NCBI RefSeq assembly: GCF_029227915.1 | Contig: NC_079875.1 | Location: forward strand, 18,779,001 to 18,843,000 | Direction of reading: 5' to 3' | Source: Hydractinia symbiolongicarpus | Lineage: Eukaryota; Cnidaria; Hydrozoa; Anthoathecata; Hydractiniidae | DNA: 64,000 nucleotides | Part shown: positions 59,301-64,000 of the stretch, piece after piece | Position numbering within the stretch: position 1 is the stretch's first letter | Layout: every line of letters begins with the position of its first letter | The notes under the pieces: model-generated | Told to the model about the DNA's origin: nothing | Database searches by the model: none | Seen by the model: the letters and a program-made list of their open reading frames with translations, nothing else | Program-made: the position numbers and the translations under genes

Positions 59301-61832
59301 AGTTTTCTGGGCAAGGCTTAATGATACTTGCACGTAATTACTTGGATGTGTACACATATGAACAATGGAACGGGAAGGTACGATCTAGCTGTTTGACAAA
59401 TGTTTCTGTCACTGTCATGTATTTAAGAGGAATAATATTATTATTTATAAAATTTATGCACGCTATGTATTTCCGTTATAAATGTGCGTGAACATTTGAA
59501 AAACGAATAAATGTACAGCTTCTTATACAGAATTTATTAAATAATTAATAATCGTCAATAATCACAATTTCATTAGTGTTTGTTGACGTAAACCAAATTA
59601 CCCATACAAGACAAATTTATATAAAAAAAAAATTAAATGCACGAAAACAACATGCGCAAAAATTAAATTCGCGCGAAAATTTACTGGTACTGGAAAATTT
59701 ATTATTAATAGCTTTCTTGGTAAAATTTTTGTGTAGGAGATATCTAATTACCAGAATGGAGAAACGTTCCAACCAGACAGAATTGAGGTAATTATTGATA
59801 GGAATTATCAGTATAATGCGATGTTTCCATATGGCCATTCCCACTTTTACTTTCTTTGACAAATCTGCGGTTTCACTTCATAAAACCTAGATGCTGGAAA
59901 GTGAGACGAAGGCTCCCTCATTGCTACGTGAAGCAGATCTGATTTCTTTGATGGAGAAATATGGCATTGGTAAGGATAGAATTTTTTGGCGGTGACGGTA
60001 CTGTAGCGATAGCAGTGGCGAACAATGAGATTTTATAGAAGAAACTTCATTTTAAAAAGAAAATTCGACAACGTTCTTTAATACTTTGTCAGGTACTGAT
60101 GCTACACATGCTGAACACATCGAGACAATAAAGAATCGAGATTATGTTGGTGTTCAACCCGATGGAACTTTTTTACCCGGACAACTTGGCATGGGATTAG
60201 TGAAAGGTGTGCATCTTTGAATTATTGTGTTTTATGTTCCAATTTGCTCTTTCTGACAAAACGGGCCAACAGAATTAGTTAGATTTATTGTAGAAAAGGT
60301 TGTAAGGTTGTACTAATTCAGTGGAACGACAAAAAGTTCTTGTGAGAAAACTTTATGCACTTCTTTAAATCTGGATTTATTTCTTCTTGTTTCACTAAGG
60401 ATACGATTCAATGGGTTTCGCTATGTCTAAGCCCAACCTTCGTGCAGCACTTGAAGCAGATCTGAAATGGTATGTTCTTATCGCTTCCAACTCATAGAGT
60501 AGTGAAATTAATTTTCATGTTTTTTTTGGTTTTTTTTTTTTTTTTTAGTATTTGTGAAGGTCGCAAAAGGAGCTTTGGTGAGGCAAAATAAAATGTGTAT
60601 TCCTGATTTTCTTTTTTTTGTAAACACAATTACTTATTTAAATAATTTATTAAAAAAAATTATATACCTCTTCAACTTTTTCAGATATGAGCTTTTGGTT
60701 TTCAGTCTGTTGATTTGTTTATAGAGCACGGTTTGGCCACTAATTTTCTATTTGCATTTAAACATATTCGGGAAGACATATTTAAACATGCCTGGAAAGA
60801 TTTGTATTCAACCAAACATTTAACCATACTTTGGCACGCAGTGTTTAGCACGTTAGCCAGTTAGATCAATTTTCTCAAATCAGCGCTATTTTGATCAATG
60901 TTACATCGAGTGCATAGTCAGAGTGAGACACTTCTTATGTATGTATATATTGATTTTAGTGGTTCTGGCTGAACAAATTAATAGTTATCGCAATGTATTT
61001 TTGGAAGCAGCTTCTCAGGTAATTCAACTTATACAGTTTGTTTTATAAACAAATTATAAATAAATGCATTCGCACTGTCGTAGGAAGTTGGAAAGATGGG
61101 TGTCTGGGGGTCTTATAAAAATGGTGCTTAAAAAGGGACCACATGCTTTCCTTATCGTTTCTTAGTAAGGTGCGCCGATTTTGGGATAGTATACACCTGA
61201 AGTACAATTTTCAACTTTTACCTTCAAACTATGGTTTTTGTGCAAGCTTCATGAATTTCAATTTGTTACCGTCCTGTTTACTTTGTTTACGTGGCTCACG
61301 ATCATTACGTCATAAGGATGCCTTTCCTATTAGTGACATTGGCATTGACGTGGTTACTGACAAAAGTCAGCATTATTATTCGAATTATAGGAGTTCGAAT
61401 TACATGAGTTCAACTGTATTTTTATTGCAATAATGTGGACCCCTTTGATATATATTTAATGTCGTCTTTGGCAAAAAAAAAAAAACATTTTCCCTCACAT
61501 TCTACCGTCATATAGTAGATGTTGTTGAAGTAGAATTAATCCTGACTTTTCAAAGAACAAGCTCTCTCAAGCAAAAATTGTATCTTAACAAAAGAGAAGA
61601 GAAAAAATTTATATAAAGTGAAAGCAGATGGTAATAGAAATTACGGAATTATATGTGTTGATGTAAAAGAAATTCTAATCGAAATAAGCGTAAAAACGAG
61701 GATCAAATGAAGATAAAATAAGGTAACATTCGGCATGTTTAGAAAATTTTGTTTTTCATATTTTAAGGTTGAGAAATTAGATGAAGCACTATCAATGTAT
61801 TTTGGCTTACCAGAACACCTTGAAGAAAATGG
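31403..61832 (+). CDS. TOP3A: TOP3A, DNA topoisomerase III alpha (3' end outside the window)
   Basis: Type IA topoisomerase that opens one strand via a 5'-phosphotyrosine link and, with BLM and RMI1, dissolves double Holliday junctions; it also acts in mitochondria. Twenty-five exons were placed by splice sites and phase over 30 kb, following the human order from VAEKND to [10 protein letters not shown]. Key residues are visible: Glu of [15 protein letters not shown] DxDxE in [13 protein letters not shown], catalytic Tyr in SYPRTETN, plus HPPIHPTK and [15 protein letters not shown]. One roughly 49-nt exon (equivalent to the segment around FVPEIFHRIK) between 39203 and 46995 was not located. 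The C-terminal zinc-ribbon and GRF finger exons were not found before the window ends. Introns carry a hAT element, three LINE copies and many repeats. No stop was seen in any placed exon. Confidence 0.95.
32485..32785 (+). repeat. Dispersed repeat R1, second copy
   Basis: Counterpart of 21357-21655 in the same orientation, inside a TOP3A intron. Similarity is high over the whole length with scattered substitutions and small indels. No terminal repeat, target duplication or ORF was recognised. Confidence 0.85.
33188..33233. repeat. CTTA microsatellite
   Basis: Roughly ten tandem ACTT/CTTA units with one irregular unit near the start, in a TOP3A intron. Confidence 0.9.
35280..36236 (-). pseudogene. 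Degenerate 3' part of an RTE-like LINE, antisense in TOP3A
   Basis: The reverse complement is collinear with the LINE at 53983-57125 from its reverse transcriptase (FGFVPGxGT near 36225, the region around KVIWW...KL near 36090) through the C-terminal segment (LLTSRxLSIE, [12 protein letters not shown]-like near 35690-35600) to the 3' end (ggtatattaatgacc near 35292). Many stops, frameshifts and deletions mark it as old. It ends at a sharp junction near 36236; the sequence beyond that to about 36760 is not LINE-like. Confidence 0.82.
36237..38383. other. Rest of TOP3A intron 6
   Basis: On the minus strand, open frames near 36540-36760 and 37428-37667 suggest further decayed repeats, but no domain was recognised. 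The acceptor gtcctag at 38377-38383 ends the intron. Confidence 0.45.
40469..40560. repeat. Inverted repeat hairpin, 19-bp arms
   Basis: Arms 40469-40487 and 40542-40560 pair at 18 of 19 positions around a 54-nt loop. It lacks clear target duplications; possibly a small foldback element. Confidence 0.8.
41875..41995 (+). repeat. Dispersed repeat R4, first copy
   Basis: Resembles 58440-58570 over about 80 bp: acgt.gtgacgtttaattt, then taac.t.tgagacgtaa.ttttt and ttttaaa.gaaaatgaaca. Both copies are in TOP3A introns in the same direction. Confidence 0.6.
42666..45796 (+). mobile_element. Complete hAT-like DNA transposon with 5-bp target duplication
   Basis: 14-bp perfect inverted ends, CAGGGTGGCCACTC at 42666 and its complement ending at 45796. 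The bases GTAGC occur directly before (42661-42665) and after (45797-45801), indicating a 5-bp target duplication; the 8-bp flanks do not match. Inside each end is a cluster of CTTGAA/TTCTTGAAT motifs (about 42685-42785 and 45718-45765) that point the same way on both sides instead of being inverted. It holds one long transposase ORF. It lies in the TOP3A intron in the sense direction. Confidence 0.9.
42828..45173 (+). CDS. hAT-like transposase with BED-type zinc finger, 781 aa
   Basis: A single uninterrupted ORF. Near the N terminus, CRLCNTVID...SHSKGNKH has the CxxC...HxxxxxH pattern of a BED-like finger for binding the element ends. The middle includes [11 protein letters not shown] and [17 protein letters not shown], each with an Asp in a setting like the first two catalytic Asp of hAT enzymes. 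Near the C terminus, [18 protein letters not shown] followed by [17 protein letters not shown] is the conserved hAT C-terminal segment, with Glu in ERGF. The tail is predicted helical and charged. The length is normal for hAT transposases and no defect is visible, so the copy may be recent. The start at 42828 is the first ATG of the frame. Confidence 0.88.
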   Translation: MSSKKSTRMHGKSIFNESWLSDEQFKIWLKRGPDKHKALCRLCNTVIDITIMGKSALASHSKGNKHQVNVKNYSPVSGLFFKSNPPKPSSSKDASPATNNIDLMMSTLAVSHAEIRWALKVLTSHHSFRSCLNLNQLFCVMFPDSDIAKSFQLSKTKCAYYIVHGLAPYFMEILLQEIKNSPTYSTLFDESLNHYKQEEQMDVQIRFWNENLYEVQTRYLTSRFFRRPNADNILHEILQATDALPQKSMVMLSMDGPNTNWKVYENLKSHRTEKEYPQIIDVGSCGLHVVHGAFQTGVKATGWKLEKVLKAMWKLFNDSPARRDLYIQLSKSDVFPIMFCQTRWVEDEPVAIRAKEVWENVVNVIKHYQTLCKSKQPSKNSSYDTLVTHHTDMFMQVKLQFFVDVASMMSSYLKQFQTDNPMMPFVSEILENIIRRLMKIFIRKTVIDEADSAYSLIKIDLQKRENHLPPELVKLPTATKTLLSSLQASLTKKLKFKGECAALIKGIIEKLQERSPLKHLFVRSLSSLVPKNMIESKNCLLKFEKVVDKFYTTNHINSKEADNAKLQLEEFISRTAKTHKDKFLGFSLSDNRLDHFYREYLNGSDKYKDLWKVMVMVFTISHGQSQIERGFSINKEVTIENLKNKSLCAQRLVYDALKCCKKDVHDIEITAKMVTSCKTARSRYVFALEEVKKSKENEAANNKRKIIAYEIDSVKRKRMEVDTCIRSLNKDMNNCLDEGEVSHDIAMFLKANAFRKAITEKKVTMVDLDEAIKKLEEDLKN
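45797..46994. other. TOP3A intron sequence 3' of the hAT element
   Basis: AT-rich with no gene recognised. It ends at the acceptor ttttttaag before the exon at 46995. The missing TOP3A exon could also be here. Confidence 0.5.
46995..49956 (+). CDS. TOP3A: TOP3A exons with the catalytic tyrosine
   Basis: Exons 46995-47040, 48193-48247, 49045-49119, 49258-49340, 49528-49625 and 49847-49956. The first encodes [14 protein letters not shown](R) and begins in phase 1, which demands an unseen preceding exon ending in a single base. Then [62 protein letters not shown] (catalytic Tyr) and [10 protein letters not shown]. The introns here contain repeat R2 (48290-48660) and nothing else recognised. Confidence 0.94.
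48290..48660 (-). repeat. Dispersed repeat R2, minus-strand copy
   Basis: Reverse complement of the R2 copy at 24050-24560, with the same landmarks (gtgctctccacc at 48637, aatctacacgaaatatatgc at 48349). It lies in the TOP3A intron after exon 48193-48247. Confidence 0.78.
50268..50510 (+). repeat. CTGT microsatellite within a composite repeat
   Basis: About 23 CTGT units (roughly 50279-50372) follow TAGCCGTATTCTGT and precede ccgcgaaagccgcgttctg. A second, short unit follows directly at about 50444-50505 (agccgtattttgtctgtctg then ccgcgaaagccgtgtcc). The duplicated flank shows the microsatellite is one segment of a larger tandem or dispersed repeat. Long open frames across it are artefacts. 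Confidence 0.93.
51063..51194 (-). mobile_element. Severely 5'-truncated LINE, 3' end with ATG/GAT tail
   Basis: The reverse complement of about 51076-51194 is almost identical to the last 105 bp of the LINE at 53983-57125 (ending catggaaaacggacgttaag). It continues into a short run of atg/gat triplets (51063-51078 on the plus strand reads atcatcatc). Such simple 3' tails are typical of RTE-type LINEs. The near identity implies a recent insertion. Confidence 0.88.
51633..52000 (+). repeat. Uncharacterised repeat with GATA head and terminal palindrome
   Basis: Starts with a short GATA run (51633-51648), followed by about 310 bp that is visibly richer in G and C than its surroundings (for example gggcccgcgctctactagac), and ends near a perfect 24-bp palindrome (51977-52000, GCAAATGACTTT plus complement). 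An open frame (51649-51888) is probably chance. It may be a SINE or the end of a LINE. I recall similar sequence as a common cnidarian repeat, but cannot confirm this. Confidence 0.5.
52050..53970 (+). repeat. Cluster of diverged repeats flanking the LINE
   Basis: Two related blocks, about 52160-52900 and 53450-53970, share the landmarks accagttttagg, agctac..agccttat, acgacaggctgt or acggcaggctgt, and gcgataaagt.tttt. Block one continues into 53040-53205, which matches 7305-7425. The motif cttattccgcaaaat at about 52884 recurs at 57141 after the LINE, so the LINE seems to have landed inside a repeat of this family. A 14-bp unit (AATGGCTGCAACAA) is repeated three times at about 53704-53748. 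Confidence 0.6.
53983..57125 (+). mobile_element. Nearly full-length RTE-like LINE
   Basis: A non-LTR retrotransposon with an apurinic-type endonuclease, a reverse transcriptase and a long C-terminal region, in the TOP3A intron in the sense direction. The 3' border (cgttaagccgag) is fixed by the truncated copy at 51063-51194. The 5' border is uncertain. This copy lacks the simple triplet tail seen on the truncated copy. Confidence 0.88.
54085..57118 (+). pseudogene. LINE ORF2-type polyprotein, broken by one frameshift
   Basis: From MASVNVGTL (54085) the endonuclease shows [24 protein letters not shown] and SQHRLLVCD. The reverse transcriptase shows [39 protein letters not shown] and YADDLVL with its catalytic aspartates. 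Directly after the RT comes a PHD/treble-clef-like cysteine motif, CGVCRKG in one frame and [12 protein letters not shown]...CKRC in another; the shift lies at the T-run near 56357-56361. The rest ([36 protein letters not shown]) is the usual C-terminal region, ending at 57118. The frame also extends upstream to 53983. One indel is the only defect I see, so the copy is young but probably inactive. Clade assignment (RTE/CFDP2-like) is by eye. Confidence 0.88.
57126..58684. other. Intron sequence between the LINE and TOP3A exon 58685
   Basis: Contains repeat R4 (58440-58570) and AT-rich sequence. No gene recognised. Short open frames (57917-58108, 58161-58343) have no domains. Confidence 0.5.
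58440..58570 (+). repeat. Dispersed repeat R4, second copy
   Basis: Counterpart of 41875-41995; shares cgt.gtgacgtttaattt and attttaaagg/aaaaatgaaca. Moderate similarity over about 80 bp. Confidence 0.6.
58685..61832 (+). CDS. TOP3A: TOP3A exons for the C-terminal half of the core
   Basis: Exons 58685-58744, 58985-59035, 59303-59377, 59737-59787, 59891-59969, 60093-60206, 60400-60469, 60549-60577 (29 nt), 60960-61018 and 61768-61832. They encode [127 protein letters not shown] and [13 protein letters not shown] in the family's order. The last donor at 61833 shows that the gene continues past this point. Confidence 0.94.
61019..61767. other. TOP3A intron with a pogo-type end
   Basis: The segment 61378-61416 (tattcgaattataggagttc, then gaattacatgagttcaactg) is followed by TA and resembles the right end of the truncated element ending at 15574. 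No left end was found in the intron. The open frame at 61143-61433 has no domain. Confidence 0.5.
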
Positions 61833-62283
61833 TATGATTTTTAACTAACAAAGGAATTGCTTACCATAAAGGCTTTTTTTTTTAAAAAAAAAGAGTTTTT
61901 AGTGTACATTTTTAAGATAAATACTTACTTTACATGTTCAAAGGTGTCTAAAAATCTTAAATCTTTGAACAGTAAAATTGTTAGTTAGCCTTTGTCACAC
62001 TCAAGCCTGGTTCACATCTATGAAACAGAAGCAGAAGCAGACGTAAGCACAGTGTGAACATGTGTTCTTGAGATTGCAATGCAATGACTTCGAACATGGC
62101 GGACGTTTTTCCGCTAACGGTTAATTGGAAATCAAACCAAATCAATTGGCGACATCTTCTTCATCATTCAGATGCAACTCCTGTAATACGAGAACTTTTA
62201 CCACATATAAAGGTTTGAATATTCATCTTAGAACATGTTTACGAGAAACAAATGAAATGCCGAACGAATTATTCCAACAACTG
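61833..62283. other. Sequence between the last visible TOP3A exon and the RT pseudogene
   Basis: A short open segment after catggcgga (62095) could be an exon start or part of a repeat; no family was recognised. No zinc-ribbon exon of TOP3A was seen. Confidence 0.4.
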
Positions 62284-64000
62284 TAGTAAATGAAAGTTTT
62301 TATTGGAAGAACGTTCCAGGATCAAAATTTACGCATGATTTAGACTATACATATGAAAGAATAGTTTATTGGAAAAAGAATTTGTTTTTACTACCTTCTG
62401 GTGGGGCTGGAAAATCGTTTATTTGAAAAATGACATGTTTTATAAATCTTTGGATCGACGATTCGCCGAAGAAACCTATTTCGTTAAAAGCACTTCATGT
62501 AATGCCTTCACTGTTGTTACAAAAACCCAGCAAGAAGTCGAAATCAAAAGACCATACAAAAGCTTTAGAACGGCGATTGACACTATGGGAGAATGGCGAA
62601 TTGTTAGAACTTTTTGATGAAGCTGTCGCTATTCAAGAAAGACTTCAACCACCAAATCCAAAAAGTGATATTTCATCTATTTCGAAAAAGTTTCGATTGT
62701 TCATGCAGAAGGGAAATATCAACAGTGCTTTGCGATTATTAACTGACAACATGACGCAAGGTATCCTTCCACTTAACGACGAGGCATTATTATTATTGGA
62801 ACAAAAACATCCAGATCAGGGGAATCTTAGCAAAGATACGTAAAGGTAATTCTGGTCCGTCAGGTTTGGATGCTGACGGATGGAGACGTATACTTTGCTC
62901 GTCCACATTTGGTACAACCAATACTGATCTACGTAAAGCCATAGCCGAGTTAACGAAGAAGCTGTGTATTTAATCTATTCCAGAATCTGATAGATCTCCG
63001 CTTGAAGCCTTGCTTGCCGCCTAATACCGTTAAACAAAAATCCTGGTTTACGACCAATGAGGTGCTTCGTAGAATAGTTGGGAAGATTGTGATGAACATA
63101 TCTAAAAATGCTGGTGTTGAAGCAGCAGTCCATGCGATGCATGAAATTTTCGACAACGATGATACTGAGGCTGTTCTTCTAATCGATTGCTGAGAATGCC
63201 TTTAACTCAATTAATAGAAAAGGTAATGCTGCATAACATTTCGAAGTTATGCCCAATGATTGCTACGTTCATTAACAACTGTTATGCTGTGCCTGCACGT
63301 TTATTCGTGATAGGCGGAAAGGAGATTCTTTCGAGGGAAGGCACCACACAGGGCGATCCGACGTTGATGGCTTCGTATGCTATTGGAATCATACCATTGT
63401 TGAAAGCACTTTTCAACAATACACGTTCGAATGACCACACCCTGAAAGAGGTTGCATACGCTGATGATTTTACTGTTGCTGGGAAACTTTACGAAATTAA
63501 AGAATTTTGGTCAAAAATCGTTGACATCGGTCCGAAATACGGCTACTTCCCGAAGGCGACTAAATCCCATCTAATTGTGAAACAAGAGTATCTACTTAGT
63601 GCTGAGCAAATCTTTGCAGATTCAAATATTTTGGTAACATCGACTGGTCAACGTCATCTCGGTGCAGTCATTGGTAGTCAGTCTTACAAGATTGAATATG
63701 TTAATGGCAAAGTTGCAAGTTTAGTTGAACAGCTAAAACTTCTCTCAAAGATTGCTGAACTAGAACCTCAATCATCTTATTGTGCATTTGTAACCGGTTT
63801 TAAAGATAAATTGACATTTCTTCTCCGGACCGTTCCCGACATAAAAAATTACTTCAACCGATAGAGACAGCCGTCAGAAACGAATTCATATCTGCGATAA
63901 CTGGTGGTCATCTATGCTCCGAAAACGAAAGGCTTTTGCTATCACTTCCCACACGACTTGGTGGATTGAATCTCACGATTTTTCCTGACGACGCACAAGT
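62284..64000 (+). pseudogene. Reverse-transcriptase pseudogene of a second retroelement family (runs off the window)
   Basis: In shifting frames: ERIVYWKKNLFLLPSGGAGK (about 62360-62415), KALHVMPSLLLQKPSKKSK and NSALRLLTDNMTQGILPLN (62430-62843), GPSGLDADGWRRIL (about 62855), [13 protein letters not shown] and [13 protein letters not shown] (63002-63175), then the palm: EGTTQGDPTLMASYAIG, EVAYADDFTVAGKL (YADD), GYFPKATKSHLIV and RHLGAVIGS (63187-63864), and finally ITGGHLCSENERLLLSLPTR in a third frame to the edge. Frameshifts lie near 63186-63192, 63223 and 63857. Internal deletions lie near 62830 and in the region before [11 protein letters not shown] recall this RT family as abundant in cnidarian genomes, but cannot name its order. 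It lies in the sense direction, downstream of or within TOP3A. Confidence 0.82.

Noticed and set aside
62095-62212. CATGGCGGACG start as a new gene or TOP3A exon
   Set aside because: Only about 38 codons, no family match, and lies beside the RT pseudogene.

Overview
The window looks like nuclear DNA from a non-bilaterian animal, most likely a hydrozoan-type cnidarian. This is inferred from three conserved animal genes cut into many short exons with GT-AG introns, an AT-rich base composition, and transposon families I associate with cnidarian genomes. No operons, ribosome binding sites, tRNAs, rRNAs or CRISPR arrays were seen.

Three host genes lie on the + strand. (1) The 3' half of FAN1, a structure-specific nuclease for interstrand crosslink repair, spans 945-8068. 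Its TPR and VRR-NUC exons are intact and its catalytic residues are visible; its 5' exons lie before the window. (2) MBD2/3, the methyl-CpG-binding subunit of the NuRD complex, spans 22442-28989 in at least three coding exons. (3) TOP3A, the type IA topoisomerase of the BLM dissolvasome, starts at 31403 and still runs at 61832. I place 25 exons for it; one short exon is not located and the C-terminal zinc-finger exons are not in view. A fourth, unassigned gene at 10079-10657 encodes a possible secreted, dibasic-cleaved 192-residue protein.

Most of the remaining sequence is mobile DNA. One FAN1 intron (2576-7643) holds remnants of a SAP/SWIM element, a DDE_Tnp_4 transposase and an LTR retrotransposon, plus 14-bp and 24-bp minisatellites. 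The last putative FAN1 intron is an almost perfect 65-nt hairpin. At 12296-15172 is a complete Tigger/pogo transposon with 24-bp perfect terminal repeats and a TA target duplication. Its spliced transposase (528 aa) is open throughout, and an antisense HIRAN-like gene sits inside the transposase intron. Related short pogo elements follow to 16124, then a PIF/Harbinger-type MITE at 16971-17734. A degenerate tandem duplication (19.55-22.17 kb) lies upstream of MBD2/3.

TOP3A is stretched by insertions. A complete hAT-like transposon (42666-45796) has a 781-aa transposase and a 5-bp target duplication. A nearly full-length RTE-like LINE (53983-57125) carries a PHD-like zinc finger broken by one frameshift. 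Two antisense copies of the same LINE family lie at 35280-36236 and 51063-51194. A frameshifted reverse-transcriptase pseudogene of another family fills 62284-64000.

The strongest candidates for something new are the HIRAN-carrying Tigger element, the hairpin intron of FAN1, and the hAT-like element with 5-bp duplications and same-direction subterminal motifs.
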